Shown here: one piece after another, positions 1 to 12,300 of the stretch
Layout of the letters: each line of letters opens with the position of its first letter
Position numbering within the stretch: the first letter of the stretch is position 1
DNA from: Linanthus parryae
Lineage: Eukaryota > Streptophyta > Magnoliopsida > Ericales > Polemoniaceae
DNA: 64,000 nt
Direction: 5' to 3'
Assembly (NCBI GenBank): GCA_023055425.1
Contig: JALGPY010000007.1
Location: 13,898,001-13,962,000, forward strand
Notes under the pieces: generated by a model
Told to the model about the DNA's origin: nothing
Databases searched by the model: none
What the model saw: only the letters and a program-made list of their open reading frames with translations
Translations under genes and position numbers: made by a program

Positions 1-380
1 GTTGAGCAAAATTTTGTCGCCTGTCACGGGATACAATAACTTTAGCCTAGACTAGCAGATAAGGAAGAGGTATAAGGCTAAAACCCCAAGCCTTGGAGCC
101 AGGGAAATCTCAATACCTAGAGGCAGTACCCAACTGGCAACTTAGGAGGAACTTTAATCGGTTAGTTCCCAAAAGGAAATCCCAAAAAGAATGCCTGATG
201 TATTTCAACTGTCACTATCTGTATAGAAGCTAAGCGAGATCCTAAAATGTTCAAAGTGAACAGTTCAACAAAGTGAACCAGAACAAAAAGCGGTTGTATA
301 TATTTTCACGAAAAGATGAATTCCCCAACACATGAAAATAACTCCAATATGAATGGTTTAGAGGTCAACTGTTTGTATAC

Positions 381-3300
381 CAGAAACACTGAAAGTGAAT
401 GACGGTTTCCACCATGACTTGAAAGCCAATGCTATCGATGACTTCAGAGGCCCCATCTTTCCCTGATAAAAAACAGTAATGTGAATTCTTATGGATCCAT
501 AGATATTCCTGGGAATTCTGGCAGAAACACGCATACCTTCAACATGAAGTTTTTATTGGCTTGCCAGGATGCAGCAACTTGGAAAGAAGAATCTGCAGCA
601 GCATTTGATGTTTTGTCGCCATCAATCCTAGACCACAAGATTATACTCAATTTAAGGCCCACTTATGACACATATCCAGTTTTATGCAATACCAGTCAAC
701 AAATACCTTGTTTGTAGCTCAAAACCAAAATCTATGTAATTTGTAATTCCAACAACTTCATTTTCTTCAAGTGGGTTCTTCACCTGTGTCATCAAAACAA
801 TTTCTTAGTCTCAGTAATATCACACCAATATAGACCATGATCGGAGAAGTAAAATGAAAATGATATGAGAAATGATAACTAAATGATGATGTTATTCCGA
901 TGTCGAACACGACCATTTAACGGTAAGGTGTTTTTACGGATACAATATGAAGGTCCGGGAATGAAATTCTGGAAACGGGTGTCAGGTAGCTAAGGTCCCG
1001 GAAAGAAATTCTGACAACAGATGTCAGGTAGCTAATTCATTGTTTTAGTAAAGCTAGGACTTATCGTCCCTAAAATATACCTCCTTGCACGGCACATCCT
1101 TACATCACTCATTGCAAGCACCATCCTGGCTCTTGTGCCTAATGCTCAAACCATTCTATAACTGAAAGTTCTTATCACAAGACTATAGATCAATAATCAT
1201 ACATATTGCTGGACTTGCAGCAGTTTGAGAAGAGAGGATGCATCAAGCAAGATTCCAACATCTCGACAAATCACATGCAAACATAATGTACATTGTCCTA
1301 AACACAGATAGGTTACATCTTTGGATGTATGAGTGACAACTAACTGCCATGCACTGGATGAGAAAAGCTTCATGAACATGAACTTTTCTAAACAGCTAGT
1401 TACGTTTTTCAGTTTCTCTTGACCTTCTCCACGCAACCAATATCTATAACCCTTCACAACCTTGATCTTTTTAGTTTTCAAGCTGGAGAGAGTGAGAGAC
1501 CCGCCTTCACAGCCCTTCACAGCCTTAATCATTTTGTTTTCATGCGAGAGAGAGAGAGAGAGGGAAGGAGGGAGACATACCCGCCTTTGGACCACCACAT
1601 GTTGATAGAACGATGCAATGAACTGCAACAAGATGCATGCATAAGAATCAATATACTAGCCAAGAGTACAGATGAAATAAGTATCAGACTGATGGGATCA
1701 AAGTCACTCCATATATCAGCACAAACCAGAATCATTTACACTGAATGAATGTAATTCCATATATACGCCAAAAACAAAACAAGTTTCAAAAGCAGCAAAA
1801 AACTCCACCCTTTACACTTACTACTGGAAGTGCTGACATTGCGTTCTAAAATTTCAACCTGTTAATACTGTCTTCCGCATTTTTAGCACTATTTTGAACT
1901 TCGGTGTCCGCGGTTAAACTTTTTTGAAGCAAGATGGTAGTACTTTCGTTAGTAAGTGGAGTTAACGCCGTTATTTCTTCATCACCACTTACGTGCAAGA
2001 GTTTTGTTGGTCATTGTTACCTATTAGTAGTTTTGAATATCTTGTTATTTTTTCTCAAAACTACTACACTCCATTTGAGAAGCCACATGGGCAGTGACAC
2101 AAAATAATCTTGCTTTTTTCTTAACTATTAGCCACCATCTCTACACACACCTTTGCATTCTCACTCCCCAATTCACAGGCAAGTCCAACCCACCATCACC
2201 ACTACCGCACCACATGGTAAACTTAATAAAGCATCAACACACAACCACTAACCCACAGAAAGCCATCATCTCCATAACTCAACATTTTCAGCCATCATTT
2301 CGTCAGTCATCACCGGTTCGGGACAGGACCAAGTTTTGGAATGAAGCATTGAAGGACAGTCCAGAAAATTGATCAAACAATATATTGTGGAGCTTACAAA
2401 TGAAAATCAAACCTGAGAACTCCTAGCAAGTTCAATACAAAAGTTGAAGGATGGACTTAAAAGGCTTCCTGAGCCTACTCCATAACCTATGGCACAACTC
2501 CAATTTGCCAGATCTTTATATCTTTCTCTGCCTTTGCTTCCAACTACAAATAGCATACAAGTAAAACAGAAATTATTAGTTTCCCGAAGTTCACACATCA
2601 ACCTTGTGAAAGCTATAAAAGTTAACAATAATATAGCCGGTGAGACCCCTTAGTTCGATTAGGTATAAACAGTAAGAATTACATTGCATTCGGCAGAAGG
2701 ATAGTCTTACGCAATCAAACCATGCACGCTCAGGCACAGATGTTATCATTTAGCAACAGATAATTAGAAGGTCAATAGAATAAAATGGTGCTGATAGAAA
2801 CATATTTTGGTTAGACTCCAAATATAGATGAGTCATAGCTCGAATATCATAGAAGACCAAGCAATACATACACGATGCCGGAAAGCTAACAAACTTATAT
2901 GAGGTGCAGAAATCCTACCTTGTGGCTCATATTGCACACCAGCAGTTAATCTTCCCATCTTGCTTACCAGCCAAGCACTTTTGGGGAGATCATCACCCGC
3001 TACATTCAAAACAAGAGTTAGCATTGCACTATTAATTGGTAAAGACAGATATACAAAGTTCACTTGATAAGTCAAAACCCTTGTGAATATTATACTTAAT
3101 CAGAAAAATGGGACATGCAGTGTTGACAAGATAATATTTTTAGTTTGAGTCCATGGCTCAGCACAAATTGATATTACTAATATGCAACTAACATACCTGA
3201 CAGTGGCACAACCGTTGCTCCAACAGACAAATTTGGGGAGCCATATCTCAAACCCATTACACCATAATCCTCAGACGATACTCTACATAAGTAGTAAGCA

Positions 3301-4439
3301 TATTAAAACGATCGGACATAGACAAGCTACAGAATACCGAAAATACATTTCACAAAAGTCGGAGCATGCCTTTTCTTTAAAAGCACTGGGAAGAATCCAA
3401 AAGCTCCAACACCATACTTAGGGTAGTACGCGCATGACCTCATCAGAAAAACCCTAAAAATAACATGCAGAGGGCAGAGGCATATTACAAGATGGTTAAA
3501 GCTCTTTAAGGAAAACAAGTCATAAATCAATACTGCTCGTCTTACGGATCAGCATTTGACACGAAGAGGTCCATGAATGTGTGAGGATCGTCAACATCAC
3601 TGTCAGGAAACATGAGATTGTCACTTGGTGACGACATTACATTACTATGTCCTAAATAGGAGAAAACAACGGTATTAATCCTATCCATTGGAGCTACAGT
3701 ACCTTTGCCAGCGAAATTGTGCATTCCCCACAATATTCTCCTCGGGCTTTTGATCGAGAGGACCTGATACCTAAACAGGCTAAGGAAGCACAAACTTTTG
3801 ACCGATCTAATAACATTGGGCTATCGGCACATAATGCTTAAAAAATTAAAACAGCAACTAGCAACGAGATGGGATACAGAAGCAATCAAATCTACATGAG
3901 GATCATCAATGGGCTTCAACATGATCTGTGTACTGAAATGCCTAGCTTCTTCAAAGTAATCATGAAACAGGCCCCTCAACGCAAGCTTCCCGAACAAAAC
4001 ATTATACGACGATTGCAACATCCTGCATCATTTCACGTGATTCAGCCAAAATTAGCTTCCTTTATCTATCAATCTAAGCACACCGTAACACAACTAAGCA
4101 ATAAAGAGCGGGAAAAACACATCTGAAACTAATAAAATGGATCTATTAACCCTAACATGCCTAATTGCCAGTGAAATCGATCATTGCATATCATGAATGG
4201 CTAACTAGTTCGCATTTCACAAATACAACAAATCCGTCAACCCTAACATGCCTAATTGACAGTGAAATTGATCGTTACTGGTTCGCATTTTCACAAATCT
4301 GACGAATTACGGTGAATAGAAATCGAATTGGGAGGGGATTGAACCTGGTTCGAGCGGCGAGGGGAGGGAAATCGAAGAGAGGCGGAACAAGGACGATGGG
4401 CGGTGGAGGTTGCTTGTCCGGCGACAAGAGGTTCCCCAT
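381..4439 (-). CDS. Conserved plant protein of unassigned function, 12 exons, 3' end outside window
   Basis: Coding exons read on the minus strand: 4439-4345, 4022-3859, 3763-3703, 3599-3546, 3453-3370, 3282-3197, 2999-2919, 2543-2413, 1622-1581, 783-707, 627-537 and 462-381. All junctions keep one frame, giving 349 codons so far. The product starts MGNLLSPDKQPPPP and contains FDFPPLAARTR, GKLALRGLFHDYFEEA, DDPHVDLIAS, DVDDPHTFMDLF, RSCAYYPKYGVGAFG, NWSCAIGYGVGSGS, FIASFYQHVVVQRR, ITNYIDFGFEL and ALAFKSWWKPSFTF. I recognise this as a protein conserved across land plants but cannot attach a proven function. The many short, aromatic, glycine-rich segments would suit an outer-membrane beta-barrel, which is inference only. 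There is no obvious N-terminal transit peptide. Ten introns are GT-AG; the intron after 3370 appears to use a GC donor. The last visible exon ends in phase 1, and no C-terminal exon was found in 1-380, so the end lies beyond base 1. Confidence 0.82.
951..1034. repeat. Two adjacent 42-bp repeat units in an intron
   Basis: Bases 951-992 and 993-1034 are head-to-tail copies of one 42-bp unit, both ending in GTCAGGTAGCTA, with about seven differences. They lie in the intron between the exons at 1581-1622 and 707-783. No coding role is visible. Confidence 0.8.
1544..1562. repeat. (GA)n microsatellite
   Basis: A run of GA dinucleotides lies in an intron just downstream (minus sense) of the exon ending at 1581. 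Read on the minus strand it is a CT-rich tract close to the splice donor. Confidence 0.9.
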
Positions 4440-4985
4440 CTTCTTCTGATGATGATGATGACTCTAGATTTACTCTGGTCTAGGGTTTCGAATGTGTGAG
4501 ATTGATTTGAGTGAGAGAGTGAGAGAGAGAGTTGGGAAGAGAGAATAGAGAGGGACGACGAAGGGGAAGGAGAAGGTGGTGGTGGTGATTTGCTTAGTGA
4601 GCGAAAGTTGAGAAGGCTTTGCCCGCGCAACGCGAATCATAGTCATGGAAGTTTTCAGCTTTCAGAGAGAGAGAGAGTGAAATCAAATGACGCACGTGGC
4701 AGTCTCAACGCACACGGGGCAATGACTTATGGGCCGGGTCTAACAGTTGAGGCTTGTTGGGTTCTGGTACAATTTTCGGTTTTAGGGCCCATCTACGGGT
4801 CCGATTGAGACTGGCCCAAGTAGGTATATGGGCCTATGGGGGTATGCTTATGCTCCTCTTCAATTTGTATATGAAGAAATTGGTTTTGTATCTCGTATTC
4901 GAGACTCGGTTTTCTTTTTTTAATGAAAATTTGAGACTCACTTGTTTAAGTAGATATAACGAATCAATTGTTCAAAAAATATATA
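4440..4985 (-). promoter_or_regulatory. 5' UTR and promoter of the 12-exon gene: site II, G-box, telo-box
   Basis: TGGGCC/GGCCCA (site II) motifs occur at 4730-4735, 4786-4791, 4813-4818 and 4829-4834. A CACGTG G-box is at 4693-4698. A telo-box (AAACCCTA on the minus strand, 4481-4488) and a CT-rich leader (about 4505-4535) lie upstream of the ATG at 4439. Known: site II with a telo-box is typical of broadly expressed plant genes, including ribosomal-protein and organelle-protein genes, and is bound by TCP factors. Inference: this is a housekeeping-type promoter. The repeat block starts only ~550 bp upstream of the ATG and so bounds it. Confidence 0.6.
4981..4985. repeat. Left target-site duplication (ATATA) of the LTR array
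   Basis: ATATA directly precedes the terminal TG of LTR A (4986). The same five bases follow the terminal CA of LTR D at 33173-33177. The flanks are AT-rich, so a chance match is possible, but none of the internal LTR junctions has such a pair. Confidence 0.6.
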
Positions 4986-7927
4986 TGAAACAACCCGGGA
5001 TTTCGGTTCAGGGTTAAAGAGACAATCGACAACCAAAAATAGAAATATGCTATTAAGATTACATTTCGGTTAGTGTATACAACAAATCTTCTCGAAATAA
5101 GTCTACACAAAAGTAAATAATTATAAAGTGTGTGATGTTCTAAATGATCTAACTTAAGCACGCAGCTTCGTCTCGATTCGGCGTTCCCATCCCCCACTTT
5201 GATTGACGACCTGCGGTTTTAAAATGGCAAAAGCCGACGCAGTTTTGAAGAAATTGATCAGTAAAAACTGAATAAGTACACACTACGACATGTAAAGCAA
5301 CGAGTGGCACGGAAGCATGAGTTGAAACAAACCAGAAGATTTAAAGAGTAAAACTATCATATTGGAGAATTTGGATCAACTTGAAGTAACCGAGTAACAA
5401 AAACCTCTCAATTTAATAACATTGAGAAACCACGAGTAGTTGGTAAAATATCCAGAGTTAACAAGTTCATTTGAACTGATAACGATAGTAGTTCATGAGT
5501 AGCCAAGATTTACAATTCATTTCAATCGATTAGGGCATATCAAGAGCCACAAACAACATTAATAAGTAGTCAATTTATAATTTCGACTTAAATCAACAGT
5601 TTAATTTAGCTGAGGCGTGTCAAGAGCCACCAGCAGGATCGATGTAAACAGAGGGATCACGAAATAATCACTAAGGGTTCCTTCTAGGGTCTATCAAACC
5701 CTATTTCACCCGAGCGTTAAGGGAGCCCATTCGTCAACCCCGCTCACAACATTAGCTAAAAGGCCTTAAGTGTCGACACCCCTATACCGTAGTGACCCTT
5801 ACAAGTATAAGTAGCACTCTATAGCTCTATAAAACCCCTTGGCCTCAATATCTTGATACATTTTGGCTCATCGGGGGCGGATTTGTGAACATTAATGTTC
5901 TATCCAATAATAAGAAGCATTGCTTCAATGGTCTTAGCCATAAGAAAATGGAGGATCGCTTGACGCCTCCCATTAATAACAGTACTTTGTACATCGTCCT
6001 AAGTCTATTAGATGTATTTTATTTCTTCTCTTTCACATAACCAAGATCAGAATATCAAAATTTCACAAGTCATTTCCGAGAGCTCTCAAAGGAGATGAAT
6101 AAAATAGTTTAACAACTTTCGAGTGGAAAACATGCATTCTCATACTATTTCATATAACAAACATTCATTTGAAACATCAAGCACTTACGCATATTTTGAT
6201 ATGAAAAGGCCGTACATATGTACTTACCTCTGAGCCATGAAAGGCGCAAAGCAACGCTAGCACTCCTACAACGCTCGTCTCCGAGTCTCACCGTAGATGC
6301 AGCAACACGAAAACGTACGTCTACTTCGAACGATCCTTAATAACGGCTGGATATACACAAGTAAAGTATACAACCTATTAGCATATATCCTCTATATGAG
6401 GTTTTATGCAAGAATGCAATAAAATGCAGGTCACGCAAGCTAACTTGACCAAAATGCCCCTAATACTTTGAAACTGTCCAGTACAGTCCCTGATTGTGCC
6501 TGGACCCCATATTACACTCATACTGGCCCAACAACATCCAAGAATGACTCTTAACTCATCCATATGAACTTAGCATCGAGATCTACAACTTTCAGTAAAT
6601 TACACTTAGCCCCTAAAGTTTGCTAAAATTACAGAAAGACCCCCACCATTGATTTGATAACTCCCGAGTCAAATAATTCATTCTTAAGGCTCCAAGTATC
6701 CTCCTAAGTCAGGTTGTTGGTCTCAAAACATTAACTTTGTTCAAATGCAAAGTTTTAATTAATTGCACATAGGCCCCCGAAGTTTAGTAAAACTGCAAAA
6801 AGACCCCCACATTTGACTTGGTCAACCCTAGCCCAGAATTACATACAAGTACTCCAAACACGCATACAAGACATGCTGACAAACTCCAAGTTACTAAACT
6901 AACCTCAATTCAAAGTTTAAGTGAAATGACTATTTTGCCCCTCCTATACAGTTCAGTCAAACTAGGGTTTGCGAAAAGTCAAACTTGGTCAAACATGATA
7001 TTTAGACTCAAAATATGAATACGAGCAAGTTTAGTGAAGAACACTAAGGCTAGAAATGTCATTTAGAGTGTCGAATTCAAAAGTCAAATATAGAAGAAAA
7101 TCGACTCAACTAGTCAACTTTAGAGCTGATTTGTAATCAATTGAGGGGGATACTTGAAAATCTGAGAATAGGGTTTTGAAGACGATAGTTCAAGGATTCC
7201 AGAACATATTTTAACTCCTACAAACTCCAAGTATACAAAGAGATATCGCTAGCCAAAGTTGGATGAAAATCACGATTCACTACTTAGAAAAATTCGAGAG
7301 AGTTTCATGAGTTGAAACTAGCAACTTTAGGCTCGTTTTGTGAGCAATCCGTTATAAATTTGAACATGACCCAGAGACGATGATTTGAAGTATTATATAC
7401 CAGCTACACATAGGAGAAAACAGATCTAAATTTCATTAAGTTTTGAAGAAGATACAAGGGTTTGAAAATGGGTGTTTCACCATGACTTTTCATACTTAGA
7501 ATTTTTTTGGCACTTGGCAGCGAAGAACACAACAACCACTTCGCTAACTAGCCATGTTCAAGCCCAATTTCAGAGGGTTTAGAGATGAAATTGGACCACG
7601 AAATCCAAACGAAACTTGTAGCTAGCATACCCAGGATTACACAGGAAGAAACCGTGCGTGATTTGGACAAGAAATGAAGGAGTTACAAACACTTAAACAG
7701 GAGCAGTTTATGAACCGAAAACCATGAAATTCAAGAATCAAACTGTGATGATTTGTTGTTACAGTCAATTTTGGATGATCTAAACGTGTTCTAGACATGA
7801 TTAGGAGCATGCTCATGCTTTCAATCGATCAAAACAAGCAAGAAAACGGACTGTATTGAGCTCTGCATTTACCGGCGGCCATGGAGGATTCCGGCGACCA
7901 ACCGCTCGGTTTCCGGCACTCCACGAG
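4986..7927 (-). repeat. LTR A, distal part (up to the copia insertion)
   Basis: First 2942 bp (plus direction) of LTR A, matching the start of LTRs B, C and D. It begins TGAAACAACCCGGGATTTC, whereas the other copies have GGGATCTC here. It stops at the ACGAG duplicated by the copia insertion and resumes at 16348. Short ORFs inside it recur in all copies only because the DNA is repeated. None resembles a protein family. Confidence 0.9.
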
Positions 7928-9364
7928 TGTTGGGTTTTGACGTAGGTAACGCAGCGGAATAACAAAATTTAATCCTACTCAAAGCCCACCAAGGATCACA
8001 GGAAGAGACATCATAACATGATTAAGGACATAGAAGATGTGTACCTTTTGATTTGTGAGATCACACGAAGAATGATGTCCTCGTCTCTACGGTTGATCCA
8101 CGTCTAGAGGTGAGATCTAGATTCTTCCTTCAATCAAGTGCTAGCTTGAACCTTGGAGGAAGAGGGATGAAGATCAAAGCAACCAAGCAACAAGGCAACG
8201 AAGGAGGAGCGGCCTCCCTTCTTGCCGTCGGGTAAGGGGGCGGACGGGGCTAGGGTTTCGGCCCTAGCTCTTGTCTTGCTCTCTCTTTTGCTCTCTCCCA
8301 CTCTTTGTGTGTTATGACCAATAACTCATGTAGTGGGAAGGAAGCTAGAGCCTCCTTTATATACTCCAACAATTCCTTGTTGTTTCCATAAAAGAGTTTT
8401 CTTGTTCTAGTAGGACTAGAACTATTCCCTTCCTTGCAAATTAGTCCTACTAAGTTTGCAAGGTGTTGCACAATGATCCTTCTATTAATTAATCCATATT
8501 AATTAATCCCAAATCTAGCTCTACTCTATTTGACGTGTGACCCCATAGGTTTCTATATAGTTGGTAGTAACTATTACTAACATGGAGCGGTGTCTAGCAA
8601 CACATCCATGCAATCCAACCAATAGAAATAGTCAGTGATCCCGACAAACCTTTGTGCCCAATATATCATATTGCATTATCCCTTTGTCTCCATATCCGGA
8701 TTGGACACGAGACATAAATAGTCACACTCGTATATCCAATCCATAGTTTCTCGATCATGGGAATACGCTTATGCTTGCAGATAACATTAATATCTCCATA
8801 TTAATTTATCTGAGTCTGGCCAGACATTCAATAAGCCTCATCCCTCGAGTGGCCGTGGATATTTACTCCCATTATGTGGGAGGGACAAATCCTATCTACA
8901 TCACTACGATCTCTAAGCTTGCTTCCTACCACGCCCGATAGCCACCTTTATGATTACCCAGTTACGGTGTAACGTTTGATAACATCAAAGCGCGATATTT
9001 CACAACTAGAGTATCTAGTGACTTCAAGTCTAAGGATTGCAATAATATTAGCACTACGAAAAGCGATTGTGACTTCACATAATCTAATGTATCCTTTTCG
9101 TTGTGGGTCAATCCAGTATGCCATTACTCCTAATGCATACCCATGTGTTAGACTTGATATCTCCATATCAATCTACCCACATACTAGTCTATATTTGATT
9201 GTCCTATTAATCAATATAATGGACTAGGGATATTTAAGATAAATAACACAATTTATCTAAGGACTTCATTATATTAAATATCGCCATAAATAATAAATGA
9301 ATATTCTAGCCAAAACATTGTTCATACTAAATCTACGATTGCCTCTAGGGCATCTATTCCAACA
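7928..9364 (-). repeat. Copia 3' LTR
   Basis: 1437 bp, TG...CA ends, constant 6978-bp offset from the other LTR with no indel. It holds a minus-strand TATA box near 8354-8363 and a short inverted repeat at 8250-8267. ORFs of 70-83 codons occur at the same places in both LTRs and are not genes. Confidence 0.95.
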
Positions 9365-9378
9365 GTCTCCCACTTGCA
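9365..9378 (-). promoter_or_regulatory. Polypurine tract of the copia element
   Basis: On the minus strand this reads TGCAAGTGGGAGAC immediately before the 3' LTR. It is the expected plus-strand primer of reverse transcription and abuts the gag-pol stop codon. Confidence 0.8.
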
Positions 9379-12300
9379 CTAGAGCCAATCTGGCGCATCT
9401 CGTATGCCTATAGATCTGGCGTGCCCTTCATGCTTTCGCTGCGCAAGAGGTTTCGTAAGCGGATCTGACACGTTGTCATCTGTCGGAATCTTGCATATCT
9501 TCACATCTCCTCGATCGATCATATCACGAATAAGATGGAATCTCCTAAGTACATGCTTTGACTTTTGGTGCGATCTTGGTTCCTTTGCCTGTGCGATTGC
9601 CCCAGAGTTGTCACAGTACAACTCTACGGGATCCACTATGCTAGGGACCACACCGAGCTCAGTGATAAACTTCTTTATCCATACTGCCTCTTTCGCCGCT
9701 TCCGCAGCAGCAATGTACTCAGCTTCTGTTGTAGAATCAGCAACTGTGCCTTGCTTGGAACTCTTCCAGCTCACAGCTCCTCCATTCAGGCAAAACACGT
9801 ATCCAGACTGCGATCTGTAATCATCCTTGTCGGTTTGGAAGCTTGCGTCAGTGTAACCCTTTACACTTAGCTCTTCCATTCCTCCAAATATCAAGAACAC
9901 ATCCTTAGTTCTTCTCAAGTACTTTAGGATGTTCTTGACAGCAATCCAGTGACTCTCACCCGGATTGGACTGATATCTGCTCACCATACTCAACGCGTAT
10001 GATACGTCTGGTCTAGTACATAGCATGGCGTACATGATGGATCCTATGGCTGAAGCATAGGGTATCCTGCTCATGCGGTCCTTCTCCATCTCGTTGGAGG
10101 GACAGTCATTCTTGGACAGAGTGACTCCATGTGACATGGGCAAGAATCCCTTCTTGGAATCTTGCATGTTGAACCTCTTCAACACCTTGTCAATATATGT
10201 ACTCTGACTTAGGCCAAGCAACCTATTAGATCTATCTCTATAGATCTTTATACCAAGTATAAAGGCTGCGTCTCCTAAGTCTTTCATTGCAAAGCACTTT
10301 CCTAGCCAATCTTTAACAGATTGCAGAGTAGGAATATCATTGCCAATGATTAGTATGTCATCCACATACAAGACCAGAAACACTATAGAGCTCCCACTAA
10401 CCTTCTTGTAAACACAAGGCTCATCTTCGTTCTTGATGAAGCCAAACTCTTTGACCGCGTCATCAAAACGTCGATTCCAGCTCCTAGAAGCTTGCTTTAA
10501 TCCATAAATGGATCTTTGCAGCTTACAGACTTTATTGGCATTCTCTGGATCCTCAAAACCCTCTGGTTGTGTCATGTACACATCCTCAAGGAGGTTCCCA
10601 TAAAGGAACGCTGTTTTGACATCCATTTGCCAAATCTCATAGTCGTAGTATGCTGCAATAGCAAGTAAGATTCGAATGGATTTAGTCATGGCGACTGGTG
10701 AAAAGGTCTCATCATAGTCAATACCATGAATCTGTCTATAACCTTTGGCCACCAATCGCCCTTTGTAGGCAACTACCTTGCCATCCATGTCGGTCTTCTT
10801 CTTGAAGACCCACTTGCACCCTATGGGTCGAGCCCCTTCGGGTGGTTCCACCAAAGTCCATACTTTGTTGGTGTACATGGAATCCATTTCGGATCTCATG
10901 GCTTCCAGCCACTTCTTAGAGTCTGGGCCACTCATGGCTTCTCCATAGTTTGCAGGTACGTCATCGGGCTCAGTCACGAGGAGTCCATACCTCTCTGGCT
11001 CATGACGCACTCTACCTGATCTACGGAGTTCCTGTGTTACTTGAACAGGTTCTTCCACAACTTCTTGTGGTTCCTGTTCATGTTCCATTATTGGTTCAGT
11101 GGTTTGTGGTTCATGAATTTCTTCAAGTTCTACAACCCTCCCACTTGCTTCTTTAGAGACTAGTTCTCTTTCCAGAAACACGCCGGTCCGAGCAACAAAC
11201 ACTTTGTTTTCGGTAGGGTTATAGAAGTAATATCCTTTAGTTTCCTTAGGATATCCCACAAACTTACACTTATCCGCTTTAGGCCCGAGCTTGTCTGTTT
11301 GTAAACGCTTTACATACACGTCGCAGCCCCAAATCTTCATAAACGACACTATGGGACGCCTCCCAGTCCATATCTCATATGGCGTTTTCATGACTGATTT
11401 GGATGGAACACGGTTAATGGTAAAAGCTGCCGTCATTAGAGCATGTCCCCAAAAGGATATCGGAAGATCTGTTTGAGACATCATAGATCGCACCATATCT
11501 AATAGAGTGCGATTCCTCCTCTCAGATACACCATTCCATTGTGGTGTTCCGGGTGGAGTGAGCTGGGATACTATCCCACACTCCCTAAGATACTCATCAA
11601 ACTCTTGGCTTAAGTATTCTCCTCCACGATCCGATCGTAGGGCTTTAATACTCTTGCCAAGTTGCTTCTCTACTTCACTCTTGAATTCTTTGAACAATTC
11701 AAAGGATTCGGATTTGGCCTTCATAAGGTATACAAATCCATATCTACTGAAATCATCAGTAAATGTGATGAAGTAGGTATAACCACCTCTGGCAGGCGTG
11801 GGGAATGGTCCGCATACATCAGTATGTATGAGTGCCAATAACTCACTAGTCCGCTCACCTTTCTTATTGAAAGGGGACTTTGTCATTTTTCCCAATAAAC
11901 AAGATTCACATGTCTCATATGATTCCAAATCAAATGAGTCTAGAAGTCCATCCTTATGGAGTCTAGATATGCGTTTCTTGTTTATATGGCCTAAACGACA
12001 GTGCCATAGATATGTAGGATTTAAATCGTTAGTTTTAATCCTTTTAGTATTTATGTTATAGATTGGATTATTTAGATCAAGGATATACAATCCATTAGAC
12101 AAATGCGCACTACAATAGTGCATACTATCAAAATAAATGGAGCAACACTTGTCCTTTATTGAAATAGAAAAACCTTTCTCGTCCAAACAAGAAACGGAAA
12201 TAATGTTTCTGCTCATAGCAGGCACATAAAAGCAATTGTCTAATTCTAAAATAAGTCCAGAAGGCAAAGATAGCTCATAAACGCCTACAGCTAATGCAGC

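Noticed and set aside
4307..4630. 107-codon minus-strand ORF covering the start of the 12-exon gene
   Set aside because: It is in a different frame from the MGNLLSPDKQ exon, which splices in phase to the following conserved exons. It is a shadow in the 5' UTR and first exon.
9404..9870. Plus-strand ORFs of 101-138 codons opposite the copia pol
   Set aside because: They are antisense shadows of the RNase H-coding region on the minus strand.
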